DNA from: VRUE01 sp963702705
Lineage (GTDB): Bacteria; Actinomycetota; Thermoleophilia; Solirubrobacterales; 70-9
DNA: 64,000 nucleotides
Assembly (NCBI GenBank): GCA_963702705.1
Contig: CAVPDR010000002.1
Coordinates: 1,189,457-1,253,456, forward strand
Reading direction: 5' to 3'
In this document: positions 1-7,924 of the stretch, piece by piece
How positions within the stretch are numbered: the stretch's first letter is position 1
Layout of the letters: each line of letters starts with the position of its first letter
Notes under the pieces: generated by a model
What the model was told of the DNA's origin: nothing
The model's input: the letters and a program-made list of their open reading frames with translations, nothing else
The model's database searches: none
Position numbers and translations under genes: made by a program

Positions 1-198
1 ATCGGCGCCTACGGCGGTGGCCAGTGGGAGCTCGGCGTCGGCCGCGGCCAGATCCAGGTCCTCGCCTCGCTCTTTCATCCCGACACCCCCAACGACACCG
101 CGCCGCGCGGCTACAACGAAGCCGAGCCGGAACCGGGCCTACCCACCAGCCCGCTTGAGCCTAAGCTGACGCCAACCGGATTCCGCTGGAAAGACTGA
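1..198 (+). CDS. C-terminal end of an unidentified protein (truncated by window edge)
   Basis: An open frame enters from the left edge and ends at TGA 196-198, giving 65 codons. The visible C-terminus contains GGGQWELGVGRGQIQ followed by a Pro/Glu-rich tail, so it looks like a real protein end rather than noise. The ferritin gene follows after 9 bp on the same strand with an AGGAAG-type ribosome site in the gap, so the two may be co-transcribed. I do not recognise the family from this fragment. Confidence 0.55.
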   Translation: MGAYGGGQWELGVGRGQIQVLASLFHPDTPNDTAPRGYNEAEPEPGLPTSPLEPKLTPTGFRWKD

Positions 199-207
199 AA
201 GGAAGAG

Positions 208-744
208 ATGGCCGAGAAAAGCTTTGCCGACGCGCTCAACGAGCAGATCGCCAACGAGTTCGCCGCCTCGCAGCAGTACGTGGGGGCCGCGGTCTACTAC
301 GACGTCGAAACGCTTCCCCGCCTCGCCGCCTTCTTCTACCGCCAGGCGCTCGAGGAGCGCGAGCACGCGATGATGATGATCCAGTACCTGCTCGACGTCG
401 GCGAGGGAGTCCACATCCCCGACATCAAGGCGCAGGAGACGACCTACTCCGACGGCAGCGCCCCGGTGCGGATGGCGCTCGAACAGGAGAAACGGGTCAG
501 CGATGAGATCTTCGCCCTCTTCGAGCTCGCCCGCGAGATCAAGGACTACCGCGCCGAGCAGTTTCTGCAGTGGTTCGTCAAGGAGCAGGTCGAGGAGGTC
601 GCGCTGATGGGCGACCTGCTCAACGTGGTCGAGCGCTCCAAGGACAACCTGCTGTTGGCCGAGGACTACATCGCCCGCGAGAGCCTCGGCGAAGGCGGCG
701 GCGACCCAACCGCGCCGCCGATGGCGGGCGGCAGCGCCGGCTGA
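208..744 (+). CDS. ftnA: Ferritin-like iron storage protein (bacterial non-haem ferritin)
   Basis: 178 residues, the usual size for bacterial ferritin. The ferroxidase ligands fall at the standard positions: E17, E50, H53, E94 and Q127, with E130 nearby. The protein should form a four-helix bundle that oxidises Fe(II) and stores ferric iron in a 24-mer in the cytoplasm. ATG 208 is preceded by GGAAGAG at a good distance. The last 20 residues (Gly/Pro-rich) extend beyond the usual fold. No haem-binding Met of the bacterioferritin type is obvious, so FtnA is preferred over Bfr. Confidence 0.88.
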   Translation: MAEKSFADALNEQIANEFAASQQYVGAAVYYDVETLPRLAAFFYRQALEEREHAMMMIQYLLDVGEGVHIPDIKAQETTYSDGSAPVRMALEQEKRVSDEIFALFELAREIKDYRAEQFLQWFVKEQVEEVALMGDLLNVVERSKDNLLLAEDYIARESLGEGGGDPTAPPMAGGSAG

Positions 745-759
745 GGCGCGCCGCGGCGC

Positions 760-2592
760 TCAGGGGCCTTCGCTGACGGCGGTGAGCGCGCTCGCCGCCA
801 CGGTCCCTTCGAAGAAGGCGACGACGCGGAGCTGGTGGATCGCGCGGCCGGGATCTTCGATCGTCAGCTCGTAGCTGCCCCCCGGTGCCCCGGAGACGGT
901 CCCGACCGAGCGGCCGCCTTCGAGCAGCTCCTCCCGGCTCGCACCCGCGTAGGCGACAAAGCTCGTTTCCGGGTTTTCGCCGCCGCTGAAATGGAGCATG
1001 ATCTCATCGCCCTCGCGCACGGCGCTCTCGATCACCGGTTTCTGCGGCGAGGTCGGGGCGCCGGTTTCGTGGACGCCGGTTTCGGCCACGGTGCTGCCCC
1101 CGTCGGCGACGTCGACCAGCTTCCAGAGCGAGTTGTCTTCGCGCCGCAGCCGCAGGTCCTGGCCGGGGCGCAGGGTGAATTCGGGAAACCTGGCGACCCT
1201 CAGCTTGTCTCCGTCTCGAATCGCCACATAGACCTGAGGGTGGGCGATCCGGTCGGTGCGGATCGTCGCCCGGTCGACGCCCTGAGGGGAGCCATCCTGC
1301 GGGGCCGGGGCGGCAAACACCGCCGGCACCATCGGGCCGTGGCGACCCGGCTGCCCGCCGATCCGCAGGTTCTGGTCGCCCCTGTCTTCGAGGCCGGATT
1401 CGAAGAACGATTCCAGCGTTTCCTGGTCGCAGGCGACCATGTAGCTGCCTTCGGGCGGCCGCTGCCACCAGTCGTCGCAGCTGCGGAACAGTTCGTTGAG
1501 GCGGCCGCCCGTTTCGCTGAGAGCCATTGCGGTGTCGGGGTCGGCGAGCAGTTCGCGGCCGGATTGGGGCGCTTCCGGCGGGTCGACGCCGGCGCAGGGC
1601 TGCGGGTTGCGCAGGTCGAACTTCTGCTGGTACAGCGGCGAGGTGGGGCCGTCGGCGTAGATTTCGCTCAGCGGGAACGGGTGGTGGGGGGCATCGCCGA
1701 GATGACCGGGCCAGCAGGCCCACCAGGTGCGGGCGAGGTCGAGGGTCGGAATGTTCGGACCCAATTCGTAGCTGGCCCCTGGCTGGCAGGAGAAGTTGTC
1801 GTCGGGGATGCCGATGTTCACCCCGTCGATATTCGCGCTGCGGAACTTGCGCCCGCACGATTCGTAGGTGGCGTGGCTGCCTTTGGCGGCGAAGCCGATC
1901 GGGTGGGAGCCTTTGCGCTGCAGGGCGCCCTCATTCCAGGCGAAGCGCTCGCCCTCGTCGCGATGCCGCGGCATCCAGACGTAGACCGGCTGCAGCTTCT
2001 TGGCCGAGAGCAGAACGGACATGCCCTCGATGTCGCCCTCGTGCATGTCGGTGTTGAGGCTCGCCAGACCGAAGGGCGAGTGGGCTTCCAGGTAGTTGAA
2101 CGGGTAGTAGAACCAGTACTGGAGGGTCACCGGCCGTCCCCGATCGCGGCCGGTGACGAAGTAGTACATGTGGGCGGCGGTGCCGGGAGCGCCGCTCTTC
2201 AGCGCCGCGGCGACGCCTTCGCGCTCGTTGTTGGGGTCGTGGCTGTCGGCCGGATAGTTGAGGTAGGCGAGCCCCGATCCCGACGCCCAGGGAAGTTCGC
2301 GAATGTGGGCCGGCTCGCACGGCGCGCCCTTGTCCGGCGCGAAGCAGGTGCGGGTGTCGCCGGAGCGCAGCAGGTCGATGGTCCGCACCGCGACCGGCCA
2401 GAACTCGTCGTTCTTTTCCAGCATCAGATCCGGCTCGTAGCGACCGGCAAGCCTTTCGGCGCGAGCCAGCACTTCGACCGGCGGCGTAACCGGCTCTTCT
2501 TCCTTGCGTCCGCCACCGCAGCCGGCCAGGGCGGCGGCTGCCCCAATCAGGAGGAGGAAGGCGAGCGCGCGATTTGATCTGCGGGAACGGAT
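760..2592 (-). CDS. Vps62/DUF946-like exported lipoprotein
   Basis: The body contains blocks typical of Vps62-like proteins: HEGDIEGMSVLL, PVYVWMPRHRDEGERF and GSHATYESCG. Its biochemical role is unknown. The first ATG/GTG/TTG in frame is GTG 2472 (570 residues), but the frame stays open upstream and encodes a clear lipoprotein signal: Arg-rich start, hydrophobic stretch LAFLLLIGAAAALAGC, and a lipobox LAGC. That segment begins after AGGAG with only an ATC codon (2590-2592) available as start, so the start codon is unusual or misread. The C-terminal third looks like beta-sandwich material. Convergent with the ferritin gene. Confidence 0.6.
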   Translation of the reverse strand: MRSRRSNRALAFLLLIGAAAALAGCGGGRKEEEPVTPPVEVLARAERLAGRYEPDLMLEKNDEFWPVAVRTIDLLRSGDTRTCFAPDKGAPCEPAHIRELPWASGSGLAYLNYPADSHDPNNEREGVAAALKSGAPGTAAHMYYFVTGRDRGRPVTLQYWFYYPFNYLEAHSPFGLASLNTDMHEGDIEGMSVLLSAKKLQPVYVWMPRHRDEGERFAWNEGALQRKGSHPIGFAAKGSHATYESCGRKFRSANIDGVNIGIPDDNFSCQPGASYELGPNIPTLDLARTWWACWPGHLGDAPHHPFPLSEIYADGPTSPLYQQKFDLRNPQPCAGVDPPEAPQSGRELLADPDTAMALSETGGRLNELFRSCDDWWQRPPEGSYMVACDQETLESFFESGLEDRGDQNLRIGGQPGRHGPMVPAVFAAPAPQDGSPQGVDRATIRTDRIAHPQVYVAIRDGDKLRVARFPEFTLRPGQDLRLRREDNSLWKLVDVADGGSTVAETGVHETGAPTSPQKPVIESAVREGDEIMLHFSGGENPETSFVAYAGASREELLEGGRSVGTVSGAPGGSYELTIEDPGRAIHQLRVVAFFEGTVAASALTAVSEGP

Positions 2593-2604
2593 TACTCCTG
2601 AAAC

Positions 2605-3399
2605 CTATCCCAACCAGCCGGCTCGCTTGCGCATGCTTTTGATCCGACGGAACTCGGCGATGTCCTCGCGCAGCGCGGCCGGGGCGGGAGCGGGAAGAAA
2701 ACGGGCGGGCAACGGCGACTCGACCACGCCGGTCTCGCCGCCGGTGACGCGGTAGGCGCGGGCGCCTCTGCGGGCGGTGACCGCCGAGGGGGGGCCCGGC
2801 CCTTCCCAGATCAGGCCGGCGTAGTCGTCCAGTCCGTAGCCATCGGGCATGCCGTTGCCGACGGCCTCGAGATAGGCGGCGCGGCGCTCGGGCTCGTTGT
2901 TGTAGTGGACGCAGAGACTGCCGCCGAGCAGGCCGAGGCCCGCCCCGGCCTCGGGGCGACCGGAGGACTTGGTGATGCCCGCCTCGAACCAGCACATCGC
3001 GCCGGCGCTCTGACCGGCGAGGACGATTCCCTGGCGCCAGGCGAGGCTGAGGATCGCCTCCAGTTCGTGCGCCTCCCAGACCGCCAGCAGGTTGACCAGG
3101 CTGCCGCCGCCGACGTAGATCAGGTCCTGCGACAGCAGGTGATCGCGCAGCGCCATCGGCCGCCGTCCGAGGCGGAAGAGCGAGAGGTCCGAGGGCTCGC
3201 AGGGGCGCTCGCCGAAAGCGGCGTAGAAGCGGCCGATCTGCTCGGAGGTATCGCCGCTGGCCGTCGGCAGGATGCAGATCCGCGGCCGCCGCCCGGCGCG
3301 CTCGGTTGCCAGCCGCAGCATCAGCTCGCTGACCGCGCGGTCGGGCGGGCGCGAGGTGAAGTCATGGCCGCCGAGGACAAGGATGCGGGTAATCGCCAT
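2605..3399 (-). CDS. Peptidase E-like Ser protease (family S51), copy 2
   Basis: 264 residues. The nucleophile elbow GQSAGAMCWF and the upstream GGGSLVNLL strand match the S51 dipeptidase E fold, which cleaves N-terminal Asp dipeptides in the cytoplasm in characterised members. It is translationally coupled to the upstream paralogue: the stop TGA and this ATG share one base at 3399. The C-terminus (after about residue 235) is basic and not part of the core. Substrate is unknown; related proteins include cyanophycinase. Confidence 0.8.
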   Translation of the reverse strand: MAITRILVLGGHDFTSRPPDRAVSELMLRLATERAGRRPRICILPTASGDTSEQIGRFYAAFGERPCEPSDLSLFRLGRRPMALRDHLLSQDLIYVGGGSLVNLLAVWEAHELEAILSLAWRQGIVLAGQSAGAMCWFEAGITKSSGRPEAGAGLGLLGGSLCVHYNNEPERRAAYLEAVGNGMPDGYGLDDYAGLIWEGPGPPSAVTARRGARAYRVTGGETGVVESPLPARFLPAPAPAALREDIAEFRRIKSMRKRAGWLG

Positions 3400-4166
3400 C
3401 AGGCGGAGAGCGCGGTCGGCGTCGCCAGGGGCAAGCGGGAGGCCGGGGGCGCCGACGCGTCGCCGAGGTAGGCGGTGGCGAGGCGGATCTCGACCACGCG
3501 GTCTCCGGCCGGGTCAAAGCGGTAGCCGCGTGCCGCCGGCCGCGAGGCGACGACCCGGCTCAGCTCGGTGCCGACGAAGTGCAGGCCGGCGCCGTCCTCC
3601 GCGGCAAAGCCCGCGCACATCCCGTCGCGCAGCAGCTGCTGGTAGGCGAGGGCGCGTTCGGAGCCGGTTTCGTAGTGAACGCAGTTGCTGAACGGCAGCA
3701 GGCCGAGCCCATCGACCCGCCGCGTCGCCCCGTGGAAGCCGCTGACCGCCTGCTCGAACCAGCACAGCGAGCCGGCCGAGAGGCCGCAGAGGACGACCCC
3801 CGCTTCCCAGGCTTCGCGCAGGATCGTGTCGATCCCGTGGGCGCGCCAGACGCCGAGCAAGCTGACAACGCTGCCGCCGCCGACGTAAATCAGGTCCTGC
3901 GAGAGAAGGTGCTCGCGCAGGTCGGCGGGGCCCTGCTCGCGGCGAAAGAGCGAGATGTGGCTCGCCTCACAGCGATCGGCGGGAAAGGCGCGGTAGAAGC
4001 GGACGACGTAGTGATCGGCGTCGCCGCTGGCCGAGGGCAGGAAGCAGACGCGCGGCCGCTCGCGCCTACAGAGGCCCAGCACATACTCGTCGAGCAGGGG
4101 ATTGCCCGACTCCATCGAGAATCCTCCGCCTCCGAAGGCCACGATCTGTCGAGGCGCAGTCTCCAT
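3399..4166 (-). CDS. Peptidase E-like Ser protease (family S51), copy 1
   Basis: The frame is open from 4283 but homology to the neighbour starts at METAPRQIVAFGGGGF, so ATG 4166 (255 residues) is chosen. The nucleophile motif is GLSAGSLCWFEQ, with GGGSVVSLL before it. It shares strand order and most motifs with the gene at 2605-3399, so the pair arose by tandem duplication. It differs in the residue preceding the nucleophile (L instead of Q), which may mean different substrates. Divergent from the TetR gene at 4402. Confidence 0.78.
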   Translation of the reverse strand: METAPRQIVAFGGGGFSMESGNPLLDEYVLGLCRRERPRVCFLPSASGDADHYVVRFYRAFPADRCEASHISLFRREQGPADLREHLLSQDLIYVGGGSVVSLLGVWRAHGIDTILREAWEAGVVLCGLSAGSLCWFEQAVSGFHGATRRVDGLGLLPFSNCVHYETGSERALAYQQLLRDGMCAGFAAEDGAGLHFVGTELSRVVASRPAARGYRFDPAGDRVVEIRLATAYLGDASAPPASRLPLATPTALSA

Positions 4167-4401
4167 CGACAGATGGTCGCGCCACGCCCCGCGCGGGCGG
4201 TTGTACAGGGGTCCGAGATTCGGTCCGGCGCCATCGCCCCGATGTACAGTGGCGCGGGGCCGGACGACCGGCTCGGATCCCACGGGCGTTCCCAGCCGCG
4301 CATTTGATTGTTAATCTCGGTACGAGATCGTCCACAGAGCGCCTTCAGGGTGTACAATCGCGTTTTCCTAAACACGAGTGTCTACCCGAGGAGCGCCAGC
4401 A

Positions 4402-5136
4402 GTGCCTCCGAGATCTTCCCATCACAGCAGCGTTTCCGCCGCTCCCGCCGATCTTGGCGCCCTGATCGAGCAGGAGCGGTTGCCGGCCAGCCGCGAGGAT
4501 CTCCCCGAGCCGCTGGTCATCCACTCCCAGCGTGAACGGATCCTCAACTCGATGGCGACGAGCTGCGCGACGAAGGGCTACGGCGCGACCACGATCGCCG
4601 ACATCTGCGAACCCGCCGGCGTCTCCCGCGCCACCTTCTACGAGCTGTTCAAAGACAAGGAGGATTGCTTCCACGCGGCGATGGAGCTGGCGCTGGCCGA
4701 AGCGATGGGCCGGATCGTCGCCGTCTACTCGCCCGACAAGCCATGGGCGGCGATGGTCCGCGACGCCGCGGCCACCTTCCTCGAGCTGCTCGCAACCCGG
4801 CCCGGCTTCGCCCGCATGGCCCTGGTCGAGGCCCCATCCTCGGGCGAGCGCGCCTTCGAGCTCTACGCGTCCGGCAAGCGGGTGCTGCAGTCGCTGCTCG
4901 AACGCGGCCGCGACGATCCGGTCGAGGAACAGGCGATCCCCTCCACCGCGGGACGAGCCGCCCTCTCCGCCGCCGAGTCGCTGATCGTCGGGCAGATCCT
5001 CGCCGGCAACACCGAGCGCCTCGGCGAGCTTCTGCCCGACGTCGTCTACATCACGATGGTGCCCTACCTCGGCCAGGAGGAGGCGCTGCGCCAGTCGCGC
5101 GAGGCCGAGCGCGGCCTCGCGCCGGCGGACAGCTGA
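4402..5136 (+). CDS. TetR family transcriptional regulator (first of three)
   Basis: 244 residues from GTG 4402, chosen because GAGGAG lies 8 bp upstream; GTG 4378 has no such site. The N-terminal DNA-binding helix-turn-helix reads GYGATTIADICEPAGVSRAT followed by FYELFKDKEDCF, the TetR signature. There is a 50-residue extension before the HTH. The C-terminal ligand domain ends LLPDVVYITMVPYLG, a pattern repeated in the two genes downstream. Ligand and operator are unknown. Divergent from the peptidase E pair, which is a candidate target. Confidence 0.82.
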   Translation: MPPRSSHHSSVSAAPADLGALIEQERLPASREDLPEPLVIHSQRERILNSMATSCATKGYGATTIADICEPAGVSRATFYELFKDKEDCFHAAMELALAEAMGRIVAVYSPDKPWAAMVRDAAATFLELLATRPGFARMALVEAPSSGERAFELYASGKRVLQSLLERGRDDPVEEQAIPSTAGRAALSAAESLIVGQILAGNTERLGELLPDVVYITMVPYLGQEEALRQSREAERGLAPADS

Positions 5137-5146
5137 ACGGGCCGCG

Positions 5147-5818
5147 GTGGCGCAGGCGGGGGGACCGAAACGCGAGCGCTGGCGGCCGCCCAGGGGCCGG
5201 CACCGGCTGCCGCCCGAGGTAATCGCGCGCTCCCAGCGCGATCGCCTGCTCGAGGCGGCGGTGCGAGTCGTCGCTGAGCGGGGTTACGGCGCCACCACCG
5301 TTGCCGACCTCACCCGCGAGGCGGGCATCTCCCGCACCACCTTCTACGCGATGTTCGCCGACAAGGAAGCGTGCTTCCTGGCCGCCTACGACGGCGTCGT
5401 CGATGCGTTGATCAAGCGGATCGCCACCGCCTACGAGGCCGAGGAGCGCTGGCCGCGGCGCGCCCGAGCAGGCCTTGCGGCGCTGCTCGAGGCACTCGCC
5501 TCCGAGCCCGACGTCGCCCGCCTGGCCCTGGTCGAGGTCGGTGCCGCCGGACCGGCAGCGCAGCGCCGCTACCGGGCGGCGTTGCAGCGGCTCACCCCGC
5601 TCTTCGAGGAGGGGCGCGATTTTGCCCCCGGCGGGCGCGGTCTGCCCGCGAACACCTCGCGAATGGCGATCGGCGCGGTCGCCGGGCTGATCGCCGACGA
5701 GCTGGCTGAGGGACGCGCGGAGTATCTGGAGAGTTTGCTTTCGGACCTGCTTTTTGCCACGCTGGTCCCCTATATCGGCCCAGCAGCGGCAGCCAGGGAG
5801 GTGGGCGCAAACGAGTAG
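5147..5818 (+). CDS. TetR family transcriptional regulator (second of three)
   Basis: 223 residues, GTG start 10 bp after the previous stop, so probably the same operon. HTH: GYGATTVADLTREAGISRTT then FYAMFADKEACF. The effector domain has ARLALVEVGAAGPAAQ and ends LLSDLLFATLVPYIGP, closely matching the next gene. It is a clear paralogue of both neighbours. Confidence 0.83.
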   Translation: MAQAGGPKRERWRPPRGRHRLPPEVIARSQRDRLLEAAVRVVAERGYGATTVADLTREAGISRTTFYAMFADKEACFLAAYDGVVDALIKRIATAYEAEERWPRRARAGLAALLEALASEPDVARLALVEVGAAGPAAQRRYRAALQRLTPLFEEGRDFAPGGRGLPANTSRMAIGAVAGLIADELAEGRAEYLESLLSDLLFATLVPYIGPAAAAREVGANE

Positions 5819-5845
5819 GTAAACGCTTACGTACACCATGCCGCT

Positions 5846-6496
5846 ATGATGAAGGTACTCCGCAGTTCTCCACCAACCTGGGATTGGCCGATGGCATCTG
5901 ACTCGCGGCGTGACCTGATTCTCGCGGCAATGATCCGCGTCGTAGGCAGCAAGGGATACAAGGAGACCTCGGTCGCCGACGTGATCGAGGAGGCGCCGAC
6001 CTCCCGCACCACCTTCTACAAGTACTTCGAGGACAAGCACGACTGCTTCCTCGCCGCCTACGAGATGCTGGTCGAGCAGGTCTTCGCCGAGGTCGTCGCC
6101 AACTGCGACGGCAGCCAACCCTGGCTCGAGCGGGTCGAGACCGGGCTCTCGACGATCGTCAAACTCTTTGCGCTCGACCCCACGCTTGCCCGCACGGCCG
6201 TGGTCGAGGTCGCCGCCGCCGGCGCCGACGCGCGACAGCTGCACTGGAACGCGGTCGCCAGGTTCACCGAGTACCTCGAGGACGGGCGTGAGCTCTCCGG
6301 CGGGCGCGAGCTGCCGGAGAACATCTCACTGATGTCCGCGGGGGCTGTCTCGGGCCTGATCTTCGATGAGCTGCTGGCGGGGCGGGCGGCGCAGTTGCAG
6401 GCGATGCTGCCCGACCTGCTGTTCGCGATGCTGGTGCCCTACATCGGGCCGCGGGCCGCGGCCGAGGAGATGCGCCGCGTCGCCGCCGCTCGCTGA
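5846..6496 (+). CDS. TetR family transcriptional regulator (third of three)
   Basis: 216 residues from ATG 5846; the more internal ATG 5891 (MASDSRRDLIL) would fit the domain start equally well and neither has a strong ribosome site. HTH: GYKETSVADVIEEAPTSRTT then FYKYFEDKHDCF. The C-terminal domain carries TAVVEVAAAGADARQ and MLPDLLFAMLVPYIGP. The 3' end overlaps the convergent sigma-factor gene by 58 bp. Confidence 0.82.
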   Translation: MMKVLRSSPPTWDWPMASDSRRDLILAAMIRVVGSKGYKETSVADVIEEAPTSRTTFYKYFEDKHDCFLAAYEMLVEQVFAEVVANCDGSQPWLERVETGLSTIVKLFALDPTLARTAVVEVAAAGADARQLHWNAVARFTEYLEDGRELSGGRELPENISLMSAGAVSGLIFDELLAGRAAQLQAMLPDLLFAMLVPYIGPRAAAEEMRRVAAAR

Positions 6497-6942
6497 GGCG
6501 CCGGCGGCATCGCCTTCGCCGCCCCCATCTCGCGGCGAAGTTTGTGGCGCAGGCGGTGCAGGCGCACCTTGACCGTGCCGTCGGGGAGGCCGAGCCGGCG
6601 TGCGATCGCCTCCTGGGTCAGGTCCTCGCCGTAGCGAAGCCGGATCAGTTCGCGATCGCGCTCGTCGAGGCGTTTGAGCGCAGCGTGTAGGTCGGCGCGC
6701 TCGACGGTCGAGAGGATCCGCTCGTCCTCGGCGCCCTCCCAGGTCTCGACGCTCTCGACCGGGTCGGGCCGAACCCGCGAATGCTGGCGGTAGGCCTCGT
6801 TGCGGACGATCGTCCCCAGCCACTCCTTACGGCGGGCGCCGTCGCGCAGGGTCGAGCGGCGGCGCCAGGCACGCAACAGCGCATCCTGGGCGATGTCCTC
6901 CGCTTCGCTCGGGTTGCTCGTGTAGTGGTAGGCCATTCGCAC
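6439..6942 (-). CDS. ECF-type RNA polymerase sigma factor
   Basis: Region 2 is visible as SNPSEAEDIAQDALLRAWRR and region 4 as LTQEAIARRLGLPDGTVKVR, the standard sigma-70 region 4.2 HTH. At 167 residues from GTG 6942 the N-terminus is short: the frame upstream is open to 7027 and encodes WEWDEAHRFCVRMAYHY, which looks like genuine region 2.1, but offers no ATG, GTG or TTG (only ATT/ATC). The true start is therefore unresolved. No anti-sigma gene is adjacent. It should direct polymerase to a stress or surface regulon. Confidence 0.8.
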   Translation of the reverse strand: MRMAYHYTSNPSEAEDIAQDALLRAWRRRSTLRDGARRKEWLGTIVRNEAYRQHSRVRPDPVESVETWEGAEDERILSTVERADLHAALKRLDERDRELIRLRYGEDLTQEAIARRLGLPDGTVKVRLHRLRHKLRREMGAAKAMPPAPQRAAATRRISSAAARGPM

Positions 6943-7078
6943 GCAAAAGCGATGTGCCTCGTCCCACTCCCAGCCGTCGTCGGAATTCGAAGTTTGAATG
7001 GTGGAAACGTTGATTGCTCGACCGTACTACTTCTAAAATCAAAAGGGTTAATTTTAGTGATGAAACTTTCTTGAGTAT
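6943..7078. promoter_or_regulatory. AT-rich divergent promoter region with an inverted repeat
   Basis: The gap between the sigma factor (-) and the methyltransferase (+) is markedly more AT-rich than the surrounding DNA. It holds a 7-bp inverted repeat, CTAAAAT at 7033-7039 and ATTTTAG at 7051-7057. This could be an operator or promoter for either gene; no clear -35/-10 pair is asserted. The upstream part (to 7027) may be sigma-factor coding sequence. Confidence 0.35.
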
Positions 7079-7903
7079 GTGACCGGTCTCACTTTCGTGG
7101 CGGTCAGGGGAGCAGCGAGGACGGGTGGGGAGTGGGCCGAGCGCACGTACGAGGCGATGGCTCCCGTCTACGACGACTTCACCGCGCACCACGACTACGA
7201 GGGCTGGCTGGCCGACCTCCTGGAGGTGCTGGAGCAACGCGGCCTCGCCGGCAAGCGCCTGCTCGACGTCGGCTGCGGCACGGGCAAGAGCTTCATGCCG
7301 ATGCTGCCGCGCGGCTGGGACGTGACCGGTTGCGACATCTCACCGGCGATGCTGGATCTCGCCCGGGAGAAGGCTGGGGCGGCGGTCCGGCTCAAGATCG
7401 CCGACATGCTCGATCTGCCTCGCTTCGGCGATTTCGACCTGGTCTGGGCGCTCGACGATGCGATCAACTACCTGCTCAGCCGGGAGGAACTGGAGCGGGC
7501 GCTGCGCGGGATGCGAACAAATCTGGCGCCCGGGGGTCTACTCCTCTTCGACGTCAACGAGCTGCTTGCCTACCGCACCTTCTTCGCCGAAACCGAGGTC
7601 GTGGAGAGAGACGACAGGCGCCTGGTCTGGAAAGGCCTGGCGGCGAAGGACGTGGCGCCGGGTTCGATCTGCGAATCGCAGCTGGAGGTCGTGGCCGACC
7701 GCCCCGAGGCCGAGCCCGACCGCCCGTCCATGACCCACCGCCAGCGTCACTTTCCCGAAGCGGAGGTGCTGGCCGCGCTGGAGGCGGCCGGACTGGAGTG
7801 CCTCGGCGTCTACGGCATCTACACCGACGGGATCCTCAAACAGCCGCTCGACGTGTCGACGCACACCAAGGCGATCTACATCGCCCGCGGTACCGGCTCC
7901 TAG
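7079..7903 (+). CDS. Class I SAM-dependent methyltransferase
   Basis: 274 residues from GTG 7079. The SAM-binding motif I is LLDVGCGTGKSF, followed by an acidic strand end (VTGCDISPAML) and LVWALDDAINYLL. The region YEAMAPVYDDFTAHHDYEGW is typical of the UbiE/Tam-like group. Substrate cannot be read from the sequence. Followed after 21 bp by the acyltransferase gene on the same strand. Confidence 0.78.
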   Translation: MTGLTFVAVRGAARTGGEWAERTYEAMAPVYDDFTAHHDYEGWLADLLEVLEQRGLAGKRLLDVGCGTGKSFMPMLPRGWDVTGCDISPAMLDLAREKAGAAVRLKIADMLDLPRFGDFDLVWALDDAINYLLSREELERALRGMRTNLAPGGLLLFDVNELLAYRTFFAETEVVERDDRRLVWKGLAAKDVAPGSICESQLEVVADRPEAEPDRPSMTHRQRHFPEAEVLAALEAAGLECLGVYGIYTDGILKQPLDVSTHTKAIYIARGTGS

Positions 7904-7924
7904 CGCCCGTACCATCCCCTTCAA

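Noticed and set aside
835..2577. Long plus-strand frame of 580 codons opposite the Vps62-like gene
   Set aside because: It is the antisense shadow of a GC-rich gene; no motifs, and the minus strand has family blocks and a lipobox.
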